Part shown: piece after piece, positions 47,475 to 59,303 of the stretch
Numbering within the stretch: position 1 is the first letter of the stretch
Layout: each line of letters starts with the position of its first letter
Assembly: GCA_021014945.1 (NCBI GenBank)
Contig: MU266463.1
Coordinates: 1-64,000 of the forward strand
DNA: 64,000 nt
DNA from: Leucogyrophana mollusca
Lineage: Eukaryota; Basidiomycota; Agaricomycetes; Boletales
Reading direction: 5' to 3'
Translations under genes and position numbers: made by a program
The notes under the pieces: model-generated
What the model was told of the DNA's origin: nothing
Seen by the model: only the letters and a program-made list of their open reading frames with translations
Database searches by the model: none

Positions 47475-48698
47475 TGTTGATACACGCTGCGTCTTTGATT
47501 GTTTTTATACATTATTTGCTGTGCGAAGTACGTTAACTTGTTGTACTAGTACGGTGCCTTCCTGACTCCCAAGGCTTTATGGTTGCGTCGCCTGTTATTG
47601 GTGCCCGTGATCTTATCGAGTGTGTTGGCTTTGCCGCAATACTTCTCGCTGTCATCTTACCGCACATCAAGCGCCAACATACTGCGCGTCTATTTTTTAT
47701 CCTCAGTAATCACGGCACGCCTAGATCGAGCGCATGATTGTAGTTGCGCCGTCCTCTTTGGGCACATCCGAGTTCTGGCGACTTCCACACAGCAAGTTTA
47801 CTCCACCAAGAGGGTCAGTGGTCAAGGGACGGACTGTAGCACTGGGTGATAATCTAAACCGCCCATCTTCAAATGTCCTCCTCGGCGTTATCCCCCCAAG
47901 GCAAGTTGGTACCAAGGAAACTAAAGTTCAATTCCAGATGATGGTGCTCCCCCACTTCGAACGGCCCCACAGCTATACGGATTTACCAACTGAAGTTCGG
48001 GGCATTGACTATCAATCGGCCGTGCCCGGAGCTGTCGTCCAGTTTCGAGCATCATCTCCCCCTCCGCCCAGATGCGCGTTGCACAGCACCTCGTGCACAA
48101 GGTCGTCGTACACGCGGTGCAAGATATTAAGTGAAAGGCCTGTTGGAGACCCAGGGGGAGTGCGCAGATTTGGCACTACGTCAGACTCGCAATAAAATTT
48201 TGGCTCCCCTGGTGATGTGTTTTCTCCTCTTCCGGGTTCCTGTGCAAGGCGGGTCCTAACTCACATCACTGCTATTGCTCATTCGTGGCTCCGCCCCTCT
48301 CTGCGGTGATTTCCACGGTTTATTTCACCCCGCATCACTCCGCAATACATATCGTCCCTCGGAAGGCTGACTTACTGAGCGGCGCGCCCGCCGTGCTAAT
48401 AGCAAGGGGACGCATGTATCCTAATCATGATCTGTTTTTAGGTATCATAGATCTGTCTTCCTGGCAGATGCGTGCAGGCGCCGTACGCTCCAAATGCTAT
48501 TGCTCGAAACAGAACTGACATGAAGCTTTCTCAGGCAAGTGAGGCTCATTCCGCTGGTAATGCTAACGATGTCTCCAATTTATTTCAAGATAATATCCTG
48601 GAGCGTCCGCGAGGCAATTCAGCCTCGTGGGCTATGTTTCTTCGCGCACATATAAACCCTTCTCGAACTTATGCCCCCTCAACCCCTCGTGAACCGCA
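47475..48698 (+). other. Interval with possible degenerate coding sequence
   Basis: An ATG at 47579 opens 52 codons with a hydrophobic stretch (LIECVGFAAILLAVILPH) ending at 47737; a second overlapping frame 47734-48195 is open for 153 codons. Neither has a recognised domain and I could not splice them into one product. A remnant of the neighbouring membrane-protein family is possible but weak. The rest appears non-coding and holds the DUF6699 promoter. Confidence 0.25.
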
Positions 48699-49241
48699 AT
48701 GCCTTCCTATCACAGTGTGATACTTAACCCTCTCCTGGCTTGCACACCCGCAGACCATCGTTACTACTCCCCCGTCCCCATCTTTTGGGACGTACGTTAT
48801 GCACCATCTACTACTGCTTCCAACAACTCCTTCCCCAACATGCTCCTCTCCTCCTCCCAACTCGCCCAGCCCGCCACTTCGCCCTCTGTGCCCAACCTCC
48901 AAATCAAGTGTGACCTCATGACGGAGAACTGGCCTATTACAGTGTACAACCCAACAGGCGTGACCGTGCTCGACGTGCTCGAGGCTATACACACGGTCGT
49001 TCGTGCTCCACTACAAATGCACGAATGGGAGAGCCTCAAACCGAAGCAGCAGCACCGCATCGGGGAGGTCTTTGACTCGCGCTGGCGCACAGCCCAAGAC
49101 CAGTGGCGTGTGCGCTCGGGAGGCGTTAAGCGCGTGGACTGTCTGCTCTCGACTACTATCTTCGAGGGCCTGTCATCTTTGACCCATAAACACGACCGCT
49201 GGATTGCAGTCTTGACGCTGTCCAGGAATACCAGAGTTTAA
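48699..49241 (+). CDS. DUF6699 domain-containing protein (single exon)
   Basis: This is an intron-free frame of 180 codons. DUF6699 proteins are small, widespread in Agaricomycetes and of unknown function. Seen: the opening LNPLLACTP, PVPIFWDVRYAP, the core NWPITVYNPTGVTVLDVLEA, then EWESLKP and the closing GVKRVDCLLSTTIFEGLSSL. Intron-free genes are rare in this window. It sits between two related membrane-protein genes, with no sign of co-regulation visible. Confidence 0.8.
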   Translation: MPSYHSVILNPLLACTPADHRYYSPVPIFWDVRYAPSTTASNNSFPNMLLSSSQLAQPATSPSVPNLQIKCDLMTENWPITVYNPTGVTVLDVLEAIHTVVRAPLQMHEWESLKPKQQHRIGEVFDSRWRTAQDQWRVRSGGVKRVDCLLSTTIFEGLSSLTHKHDRWIAVLTLSRNTRV

Positions 49242-49844
49242 TGTTGGTGATTACCCGGTCGGTATTGCCGTTCATCCACAGAGAGCATGAAAATGAAGCT
49301 TACACGTGGCTCTTGCAGGTGATATATATGTGTCGCAGGTTCAGCTTTCGAGTTGCTGGCCGTTACCGACGGTAACCTGCTTCTCCGTTATTGGGCTTGC
49401 ATGTTGGAGCGTAATTGTACTTGTGTATAATTCTTATTCGCTGACTTATTCTTTTGTATCCTGATTCGCATCTTTCGATCTGTATTCGTTACCTATCACT
49501 GTCTTTGTATGTTCGAGATTTATTGATTGTTGAGAAGGAATGACTGTGTTTCCTCGCAGCTTTGGTCTGCAGGTGCCAAGTACGGGAGACAGGCTAGGAA
49601 TCCCCAACTCGGGTTCTTTCAGCTCCGTATTACTTCAGGTGACTTGGGGAATCACAGCGCCGATCCTCTTCCTCCACACTTCAACTATTCGCTCTGTCAT
49701 GTCCTTCTGGTAATATATACTGGTAAGTAATACTTAAGAATCTGTGCGATACATCCAGGGATACATATATATGTGATTGAGGATTCGATTCGATACAACG
49801 AGTCTACCGGTCCAAAGAAAGTCAGGCCGCCTTTGGCTCTCATA
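49242..49844. other. Intergenic region, no gene recognised
   Basis: This AT-rich stretch lies between the DUF6699 stop and the 3' end of the minus-strand membrane protein gene. Nothing further supported. Confidence 0.4.
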
Positions 49845-50706
49845 TCAACCATCATCTTCGCTCCATGGAACGTCCACCGTTCCTATACAATACTCTAGAA
49901 GTTCCTCCTCTGCGAAATTACAAGAGCTCGATGCTGCGGACGTATCTGCGCCGAGTGGGTCAGAGGGTCGTGTACTAGGGTTCTGACGCTGTCGATCTAC
50001 TTGAGAGGGCATGGCGATAGTTACGCAGACCTGCACCCACGCTCCTTCCGACAGCGTAATACCCTCTCGTGGCGATGCTGGTGAAAGACTGTTGTCAGGT
50101 CTGGATGTCGTAGAAAGTGGTGGTAGGGGACGGAAGTAATGTTGGAGAGCAGTGACGGTTTGCGCCAAACGATTCGGTGCAGGAGGAGGTAATGGTGGAG
50201 GATCTAAGGGTTTTATGGGAGGCGAAGGTATAGGGGGTTCCACCGGACAATGCAGCACAGCAGAGAATGGCTAAACATGGACGTCGGAAGGGCGTAGAGA
50301 GCCAACCGTTCGGTAAGTCCACGTCTCTCTCATCCTGGCATCAACAGCTTACCATGACATTCTCCCATCTTACGTCCTCTATGGCTGTGCTAGCTGCCCT
50401 CCGAGTCCACATATCCCATAACACTGGCTTCTCCCCCAAGACGACTGGCTTTTTTCCTGGACGAGCTGCCCTAACCTGATGCACGAGGAGCCCACGGTTT
50501 CCATTCACCCTTCTCCACCCGAACACGGCGGCCATAGCCACCATGAACAACCCGATAGCGAGAAACGCGACGATAAGCGGTGGAGACCCATTTGAAGTGA
50601 AGATGTCGACGCCATTGGGATCATTGACGTTCGAAGAAGGACTGCTGGTCGGATTTGTGGCGAGGTCGCTCGTTGTCGAACTCTGGTCTTGGGTGCTCGA
50701 AGCCAT
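49845..50706 (-). CDS. Single-pass membrane protein, uncharacterised family, copy 2 (2 exons)
   Basis: Exons 50706-50353 and 50270-49845 give 259 residues. The layout matches 46762-47474: a Ser/Thr/Asn-rich N-terminus, one membrane segment PPLIVAFLAIGLFMVAMAAV near residues 42-64, an Arg-rich region (WRRVNGNRG), then KPVLWDMW, RWENVMPFSAV across the intron, a Pro-rich linker, VQVCVTIAMPSQ, and a C-terminal CIGTVDVPW. The N-terminal orientation and role are unknown. An extracellular Ser/Thr-rich head with a cytosolic tail is plausible by the positive-inside rule. Confidence 0.7.
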
Positions 50707-51149
50707 AGTGAGACCCTTTACATGGCGCGGACCAGGGCGGGCTGGTATGGAATGGGCACGAAGCCTTGAGGCAGACTAAGATCAACCAGTGCAGGCTCAG
50801 TTATATAAGGATGGCTGCTACTTCATCCTTCCACCGCCTTAGTGACGGTGGTCCCACAATTCAGGCGGTATGGGGCGATCCTGAGAGGAATGCGAAATAG
50901 GTAGACTCGAAAGTGGGGGAAACTCAGTGACGAAGCTGCCGGGTGGGACGGTCCCCTTTATTGAGCCGGCAGTACCACAACGTGGGGTCGGAATGCACTC
51001 ATGTAGCAAGAATAACCGCAGGTAACGCTCGTTTCGAGTGAAACCGCGGACATTTCATTGCGTGATGGAAGTTACGAGTACATCGAAGAAGACATGAAGT
51101 TGGAGCATTGTCCATAATCTAACGAGAAGCAAAACATAACCTCATTTCT
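50707..51149. other. Intergenic region between membrane protein gene and CYP53
   Basis: The left part is the promoter of the 50706 gene. The right part is the CYP53 3' UTR. No other feature seen. Confidence 0.4.
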
Positions 51150-53171
51150 TCAAAGGCGTCTGCGCTTTATGCCCACTTTGCACTCGAGCGGCTTTCGGAG
51201 GAATCCTTCCCGCGTGTCAAACTAGAACCAGAAGATAAGTATGGTGTGAGAATGTCAAGTGCGAGCGTGAGCACTCACCGGTTTCTCGGGCTCGGCCAAC
51301 ACGAATTCGTAGCGTCGGAGTATCGATGAGATGATTATCAATAACTCCATGGAAGCAAGATTGCGCCCGACGCACCCCCTGGGGGTTATGCAGCCAATGG
51401 TCAGCGAAGACGGCAGACGCTAGCAATCACATGAGGTTACCTCGGTCCAAACGAAAAGGGGTTGAAAGTCTTCTGCACCGCAGCGTGATCACACTCGAAC
51501 CATCTTTCCGGGCGGAACGCTTCCGTATCTTCACCCCAGACTTCTTTGTTTCGATGTATCGTGTAGCTTGGGACACTGAGTACTGTACCCTGCGGGAAGT
51601 GCACGCCATTGACTGTGAGTCCGCCCTCGGGAGCGAGGCGAGGGAGACCAAGGGAGGAAGTAGAATGGACACGTAGGCCTTCATTTATGACCGCTTCGAG
51701 GTAGGGAAGTCGTTTGACTTGTTCGAACGTCGAAACGCGCTCGTCCTCACTGCCAAGGGCCTCGTCCAGCTCTTTCTGAAGTTTTTCTTGAACCCGGGGA
51801 TTGTGAGCGAGGTGATAGGTAATGGCACAGGAGGAGCTAAAGGATGATTCGATGTCAGTGGTAGAATTGACGGGAATGACGGGAGAACTATGGGCTTACT
51901 TCGACGTTGTGTCCGAACCAGCAATCAGCTGCGTCAGCGCTTCCGCAGTCAGTTCCTCCCGACCCATCGGGTTGCCTGTGCGGATTCGTCATCCTTATGC
52001 ACGCAATCTCGCAAGTTCTTTCGTACCTTCGTCGTCTGTGCCTTCTTGCAATTTGCTCAAAAGGTCAATCCTGTCAGTGGGAGTGTTCAATCGTTTCGCG
52101 ACGGCCGCCACTGCCATTCCAGCAAGATTTTTAACTGCTTTACCCCCTTTTCGGTACCAGGGCAACAATCGAACGTAGGGCCTCCAGCTCGGGGGGAGCA
52201 CGCCCATGGACGCGGAGAATTCCCCGCGATCGTTGAGGATTTGCACTGCAGGGATGTTCACGACCGCCAAATCCGTCTCGGAGCCGTAGGCATTCATTGC
52301 GTCCTTGTGAGACACGGCTACCGGTGCGGAGTCCTTTGCGTTGAGTATCATGCCGAAAGGGGACCCAAAAGCCAGGTCACCTGTGGAAACGTGTTGGTAA
52401 AGGTTCATATTAAAACATATACCGAGCATACCAATGATATCGAAAGCAAGGTAGTTGTACCCTGGAAAAGCATGTTAGTGACCCGTCGACCTTGCGCTCG
52501 TACTGGCTCACATGGTAGACAGTCCAGCCACAGGAGACCATTTCTCCCAACCCAACCGCCCTCACCCTCTGTTCCCGAGAGACCCTTGGCAGCAGCATCA
52601 CACAGGCGGTCCCATTGGTCGAGGAGCTGGCCAACATACAGTCGGACGTTAGGTTCAAACTCCAAGACATTTTTCTGTGAAAACACATGGGACACGATCT
52701 TCCTTTTGCGTGCATGGTCGGCGCGATTCCTTGTGTTAAAAAGACCTCGGTGGATGGAGACAAAGGCATCGTAAAAGTCGGATTTGAGGCTGCCGTTTCC
52801 GTGAGCGTAGACTATTTGCAGGGCGTCCGGGTCAGCGACAGAGACATGGTTCGGTGCTATGCGAACAAAAGTTCCTGAAAGAAACAAGTCCGTGAATTGA
52901 AGGCTTAAAAGTGAGTGCTACGGCCGCGGGTACCGTATCGTTTGTGCAACTCATGCACCACGTCAGACCGATGGCCCTGGCTGCTGACCCATCCCAACCA
53001 AGCATCTGAGAATTTAGCGAGGAAAGGGCCGGGGATTGAGCGCTGGTTGAACTGGTCGACAAAGTAAGGAACCACATGCGCTAGCAGTACAAGGCCCGGA
53101 AAGAGAACCAGCACAGTCGTAAGGCTGACATGAAGGTCGTGAAAAGGACTGAGTTGGAGTAAAGCGCTCAT
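51150..53171 (-). CDS. CYP53-type cytochrome P450 (benzoate 4-monooxygenase-like), 8 exons
   Basis: Minus-strand exons from ATG 53171 to stop 51150 assemble in phase. Introns fall after HKRYG, within LPW, after AFDIIG, after DEG, within NSSC, within the heme loop, and after EKP. CYP53 enzymes hydroxylate benzoate at the para position and feed aromatic catabolism; they are ER-anchored. Seen: a hydrophobic N-terminus then IPGPFLAKFSDAWLGWVSSQ; GTFVRIAPNHVSVADP; SIHRGLFNTRNRADHARKRK; CLPWYNYLAFDIIGDLAFG; the I-helix AGSDTTSNSSC; and the heme loop FNPFSFGPRGCVGRN split by an intron. The C-terminus is FDTREGFLRKPLECKVG. No lesion was seen. Family assignment is from overall resemblance, without a search. 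Confidence 0.88.
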
Positions 53172-54359
53172 GGTTGCGGGAAGAGCATGGACTTAGGACC
53201 AAGCCAGGGGAGGTTTCCAAACTCTGGCTCCTTTTATAAGTACGACTCGACCGGATCTTCAATGAGACTTCAATTGAGAAAGCTCCCGTGTTCAATTGAC
53301 GTATGTCGCTGTGCCGTTGTTACGAGGTTTAAGTATATTGCCTTCCATTTGTACTCAAGTGCCCCCGAACAGCACGGATTCACTGACACCAAGGGCTCAC
53401 TGACATGCAACTCCTATAGGCAGCATTGAACATAAGAATTGGGAGAGATTCGCGAGACAATGATGCCGCCAGCGGTGGCAAGGTGCACTGAATAACATTG
53501 TCCCGCAGGAAAGGATCAATTCCCACTGTGGGTTACGTATCTCTCTTTCTATGTATGAAACCTCTGCTGCCTGGCGTACAATACCTGCGAAAGCTGTCTA
53601 TGATATCTTCGTCGCCTCTTCCCGTACTAGTCAAAGTACAAGTTGGTCTGGCAGAACGGTGCTATTGAATAGCATGTTGCTACACGGGCTAGGCTACAGC
53701 CGATTGTCGGTTTATCGAGGTCGACCACAGTGACTCTTCCCGAGGGCCCGAACCAGTTTCAGGTCCAATCGCGACCACCTGCCATCAATTTGGGAGCACT
53801 TCCTCGATTCTGAGCATAGACGTCATGGAAGTCTGCACTGGCGACGCAAGGCTCAGCCGTGTTCCCCATGAGGTCCGGCTTAGCATCTCAGAGCGCCAGT
53901 GCCATCATCAAGTGACACTTTTCTGCGCGTCAGGAATAAAGCTCACGCCGTAGGGCACCAGCCATGGTGCACGGAGGACGACTGTCACAGATCAGTGAGT
54001 GGCTTTCATCCCTTATCAGACGCCTGGCACCTGAAGCATCACACATTTCATGTAGGGAAATTGCGCTGTCAAAATTTCTTATGTATGCGACTGTGATCGA
54101 TGTTAGCGAAAGTTAGCGCTCGCTGAGCGTTTACTCGCTGCCAGCGTTTTTGAGCGAAATATTCTCGGAATGAGTCCGGTGTCAATGCTTAGGCGATCGA
54201 CAGCTGGTTCAGGGCTGCTTATCTGACTTTAGGCCATCTTTGACCGCGGACACAGGGGCAGGGGGTATAAAATTCTGGTATCCGGTCTCATCGTCAACAC
54301 TCCCCTCCCTCCTTCCTTTCCTGCCCTTTTTTGCAAGGCGTCCGATATTTTGTGGCGAG
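53172..54359. other. Intergenic region, divergent between CYP53 and the secreted glycoprotein gene
   Basis: No gene supported. 54100-54160 has repeated gcg/cgc words forming short inverted repeats (gcgctcgctgagcg). A TATA-like tataaaat at 54267 lies about 90 bp before the 54360 start and is probably the core promoter. Confidence 0.45.
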
Positions 54360-55954
54360 ATGTTCACGTTCGACGCCCTCCTCGCCACCTCAATGGCGCT
54401 ATCGGCTGCTGCTCAGTATACTGCGACTTACTTACCTTCCAATGCCCCAGCTCAGTCGGAGCAAGGACAAGCGGGCACGAATCAATGTGGAACTGGCTAC
54501 AACCAAACTTCTGAGTGTCAGAATGCCTATAGTGCGTGCGAGCTATTGTTATCTCCCGCGTGTTGCTCGCTCTGACAGCTGGTTGGTACCCTTCTCAGTC
54601 AACTCCGTCCAAGATTTTTGCGTGTGGTCACCACCAGAGCCCGGAGCAAACTCTCTAATTGGAAATACCGAGGTTTGTGTTGCCCTTTCGATCGATCCAC
54701 ATGCGGAACTGACGGGAGTTGTGCAAAACCCATAGGGAATAGAGGTTGCGTGGTGCATGAAGGTATGTTTTTTCTCATTTGCCCTAATATCTATCGTTGA
54801 CCGAATCACGGTAGAGTGGCTACGGCACACGCTTGATTCCGGATGGTACAATCAAGGGTGCACACCTTGTGATCACACCTGACTACATACAAGTCACTGG
54901 TAAGGCCCATGCTGCTAGCTCTTGAAACATCGGAGTGACCTGGCATGTCGTAGGTGTCGGTAATCTGACAAATCTGAACATACCCGCTGGAGACGCAGGA
55001 GGAGAGCTCGATCCACATGGTGCTACTGGCGAAGGTAATCCGATAGGTGGACTGGTCTTCTCCAGCGCCTTCGGCCAGCTCGAGCAGATCCACGAGTGGA
55101 CGGTGAGATGGTCATGATTGTCGGCCTTTTACCTCTCTGACATTGCTGCAGAACTTTGTATCCGACAGCGAATTCTGTTTCCGTGCTTGCAGACCATCTG
55201 CCAATGCTGCTACGATGTGCCAGCATATTTATGACGTAATGGGTTGCGATTGGAACATGCCAGGGAATTACGACGAGGGGGTGTTCGAGAACTGCCTAGG
55301 CGATTCTGCAGAGGTACGTGAGATTGGTGATACACTGTGCATTGCCTTACTTCTCTTTCAAAGCCTATGGGTGTCTATGGGACATCTACATTCTATCAAG
55401 GAGAACCATCGACACCGGCTGCACACCCTATACCCTCGTCGTCGAGCTGTACTACTTACAGCTCGATCAGCAACGGTGCTGGTGTACTTGTCGGAGGAGT
55501 AACCTCCATACCAGCGACTTCCACAGCTAGCCACCCTGCGTCTACTACTGTGGGTACTCCCTCTTGGTCTCATTCACGAAAGCACCGACCTTCTACATCA
55601 ATTGTCGTTCCTCCTTTTGTTACTCGTCATACATCTCTTATCCCGTCTACGTACTTGTTGACTTCCACCGAGCCCTCACTTCATTCGTCGTCTTCGTCTG
55701 CCTTGTCCATTTTTTCGCAGTCTTCAAATTCTATTTCTACAATAGCTAGCAGTCGAAGCCAGATTCGCTCACAATGCCTTCGTTTCCAACAGGGTTCTGG
55801 CGCGTCGGCAACAACAAAGTCGTCCGGAACCGGAACAAGTGGAGGGAACACATCCGGGTCTTCGTCAATGCTCGCCCTTGGCTGGCAGGGCTTCACGTTA
55901 ACACTTGCAACCTTGGCGATTGGACTATCTATCGGTGCTCTCGTCATTCTTTGA
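54360..55954 (+). CDS. Macrofage-activating-glycoprotein-like secreted protein (7 exons)
   Basis: Exons 54360-54531, 54599-54672, 54736-54762, 54815-54899, 54954-55102, 55152-55313 and 55364-55954 give 419 residues. The family carries this (misspelt) name in basidiomycete annotation; its role is unknown and it is secreted or wall-bound. Seen: a signal sequence (LLATSMALSAAAQY); a cysteine-containing domain with QDFCVWSPPEPG, VAWCMKSGYGTRLIPDGTI, NIPAGDAGGELDPHG, GLVFSSAFGQLEQIHEW and CDWNMPGNY; a long Ser/Thr-rich stalk from about residue 240; and a C-terminal hydrophobic tail LATLAIGLSIGALVIL suggesting a GPI anchor. The 27 nt exon 3 is essential to the domain. Confidence 0.85.
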
Positions 55955-56704
55955 AGTCAATATTGAAGCCATTTCATTCTTTTCGAATCTAATCCTGGTG
56001 CTTACTTTTCCTGTTGGATCTCATATCCATGCACTGGTGTTCTCCATACACTGTCGCACATTGTTGTGATTGACGGACGCTTACTGCTTACTGCCAATTG
56101 TGATTCCATTCTGTGGGCCTGTTTACATTCGTTAGACCTACATATTATATGCACTGACTTGGACTTTGGTTGCTTTTGGAGGAGGGTCTGGTGCGAATGG
56201 ACATGTTAATACATTACTTACAACTGTCGATTACTAGTTTACCACCATGTGTCGCTCGATTCATTTGCCACGGCTGAAGTGATGGTAGTAAGCAGGTTGA
56301 TAGCATGGGATTACCATAGGCCGCTTTCATGTTGAGTAGCCGATTCGTCCTATTGAAGAAGGACCTATCATCATAATATGTCAACCACAAGCGAGCTCAT
56401 CGGTATCCGTTCGCAGTTTAGTTTCGGTCCCTTCGCCAGTTCAGGTGACTTGGTTGGACTCGCAGTATAGATATTCTCGAGGATAAGCATCCTAGTGAGT
56501 TCACGTCAGCTGCAGTGTGTTTGATTCCGAGGCTCTTGCCAAACAAACACCAGGCACCAGTTACTTGGCTCGCCGATCGCGATCTTCCAACAAAACTTGA
56601 AGGTGAGCCCACTGCCATTCTATAGCGTTTCTGTGGAATCCAAGCTGACACTTGCGACAGTTCACCGATAAACGCAAGGATTTCGTATTAGATATCGTGG
56701 CGCG
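55955..56704. other. Intergenic region before CUE3
   Basis: No gene recognised. Contains the 3' UTR of the glycoprotein gene and the CUE3 promoter. Confidence 0.4.
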
Positions 56705-59127
56705 ATGACCGTCCTCGCACCACTCCCGATCTATCCTTCAACACAGGCGAGGAAGGCATTATCAGCCTCCCAGCTAGCAACATTCAACAAGAATATCTCC
56801 GCAGCTCTCTCCAACGTACTTGATTTGCCTCCAGCCAAACGGGACACCCCCGCTACGCGCGTTTTTCTCACCACGTATGTTGGAGATGCGGCTAACCATA
56901 CGCTGCAAACTCTCATCTGGGAACACGCGGGTGAGAAAGCCGATAAATCTGTTCGAAAAGGCGTGCTTTCACTAGCGGAGAAGCTGGCACAGTCTCCTAC
57001 AGGTCTAGATCTAAAAACATTGCTCGATATTGCGGTCGTCTATTCGTCCACCAACTCTTCTCGCGTGCGAGCACTTTTTACCACATGCCTTGCGAGTGTC
57101 ACATCGCTCCCCCAGTCTTTCGAAGCGGAAGTTGTACCTGCATTCACCACACTGCTCAGCCCAGCCCATTCTTCTGGACTCTATGGCCTCCGGAAAACCT
57201 CTCGATGCATAGCAAGCCTCCTGAATGGCTCTCCAGCAGCACTTATGCGCCCCTTTTCACACAATAAAGACTTCATCCTGTCATTGGCACGAGCTTACGA
57301 TGAAGGTCTCCGGGCCATCGCGGTCTCGTATGGCGGAATTCGCACCAGTGCTAATGACAGAGAACCGGACGACTGGGAGCGTATATGGATGGAAACCAAA
57401 GTTGATCTCATGGATTCATTCCATATCATCATCTCCACTATGCTCAAGGACGTTTCGTTGGCTTCAGGCCCGGCTCTTGCGGCCGAATCGGAGCGCACCT
57501 TCGGAATCGTCTTTGCGCTGCTCGAATTGCCCTCCACTTCGTCAAACCCAGAACAGAATGCGCCTGGCCAGAGCTCTGCGACGCCCTTTCTCGATCGGTC
57601 ACTTGTGGCGGACCATCAGCATGCATATAATTTGGCTCGGATGCTTGCATCTGCATTGCGCCACGCCGCTCGCGAAGACGATCGAGTTGAGCTTCTCGAG
57701 TCGACTCTCCAATCTTTTGACATCGCATCATCTGAGGCTGGTGGAGTCAAGGATTCGGGAGCACTGAAGCTCCTCATCCGGTCCTCCGGTGCAGCTCCCG
57801 GCATCAACCTTAGGGCGAAGCCCTCGGTCAACGTCCGGCTGGGCGACAAAGGCAAGGCTAGGGATATATCACGGATTCCCGAAAGTGTGGACGATCCCAA
57901 TCTCGATCTGCAGGTCACCCAGGTACTTGACATCTTCCCTGATCACTCTCCTGCATATATTCGCGCCCTCCTGGCCCACCCCGACTTCCCATTCCGTGGT
58001 AGCGCTGAGAAGGTCATAGAGGCGCTTTTGGAGGGAACAGCGCCTGGAGAGGACGTGATAGGGGAATTCCAGAACACCGGCGCAGGTACTACACTAGGGG
58101 AAATATCGGTCCCCGACAGTGCCATTCCGATAGAAAGAAAAAATGTGTTCGACGATGAAGCTATGGACCTGTCTCAGGTTCATATAGGAAAGAGAAGGCA
58201 AGTTGGGCTTCGGCGCCATCTCAATGCAATTTTCGGTCACTTACCACGTCCACATAGACAAGACGAGGCAGTCATTATGAGGGATCGGTCCTATATCGAA
58301 CAGATGAAAGCTGATATATTGCGGCGAGCCGAGGCTATGTCAGACGATGACGAGGAAGGGGAACTTGGGAACGTTCCTAGCAGATTTCGTGCAAGTGCAG
58401 ATGCCGACGATGATTCCGAATTTGACACTGGGGCTCAAGTCAAAGTTGTCGGCGACGGGGAGGAGAGCGGCGAAGAGCAACAGGATGACCAGGGTGATGG
58501 GGACGATGCCGGGGAGCCACCATCTCTTCCAGACCTTCAAACAGTTCTAGAGCTGGCTTACATTCAAGATCCGAAGTTGTTCGACCGGGATGCCCAAACA
58601 CGGAGGAGCAAGGCTCGCGCAGACCTTAAGACTCGGACAGGTAAGTTCTTGTGGGGAGATGACCGGTATCTAAACTCATGATCTTCGGCACTAGGCTGGT
58701 CAGATGAGCAAATTGAAGGATGGAGGATCATGCTTGAGCGAAACGTGAGTCTTTTTTGCTTTGGCGCGGAACTGCGCTGGAACGTTTGCCGTGTCGGTTT
58801 CAGCCGAAGAAGGACCGAATCCTACAGAAGCATGAGTTTGCAGGAAATAAGGCAGGAGAAGTTCCAGTAGCAGGGCCCAGTGGATCGACTGCACCCATAC
58901 GCGGCGGAGAACGCGGTAGAGGCAGAGGTGGTAGAGGCAGGGGAGGTCGAGGCGGAGGCGGAAGCGGCAGAGGCGGAGGCAGACCTGGTGAATCCGGGGG
59001 TAGCGGTGATGCAAGCACCAGAGAACGTGCGTGGAAAGATAAGAACAAGGCGAGCAGAGCAAACCATAACCGTAAAAGGGGGCATGACAAGAAGATGGCA
59101 AAAGCTGGTGGAGGACCGCCAGGTTGA
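56705..59127 (+). CDS. CUE3/RQT3 (ASCC2-like) CUE-domain protein (3 exons)
   Basis: Exons 56705-58640, 58695-58744 and 58804-59127 give 769 residues. CUE3/ASCC2 belongs to the RQT (ASCC) complex that splits collided ribosomes and binds ubiquitin. Seen: an N-terminal helical domain (LPIYPSTQARKAL onward, FLTTYVGDA, FDEA-type helices); a CUE domain LQVTQVLDIFPDHSPAYIRA and LLAHPDFPFRGSAEKVIEAL near residues 400-445; an acidic stretch; DPKLFDRDAQTRRSKARADL, the usual post-CUE motif; then an RGG-rich basic tail (GRGRGGRGRGG) likely to bind RNA. The 50 nt middle exon (WSDEQIEGWRIMLERN) restores the family frame. It lies on the strand opposite the neighbouring RPA3 and converges on it. Confidence 0.85.
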
Positions 59128-59303
59128 AGAGCAAACATTCACGTTAGTGACTTCATGTTAGAAGAAGGATAGCAGTTTTTGAGCTACAGAAGGTTTGTAT
59201 TTTTACATCGATGGTGAAGTTGTGGACGATATATCCTGCCCGGGCCCTCGATCAGCCACCACCGCGAACAGCAACTAGGATTGTTTACAGCACCCTCGCA
59301 AAT

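Noticed and set aside
58822..59142. Long minus-strand ORFs opposite the end of CUE3
   Set aside because: They are low-complexity shadows of the RGG-coding DNA.
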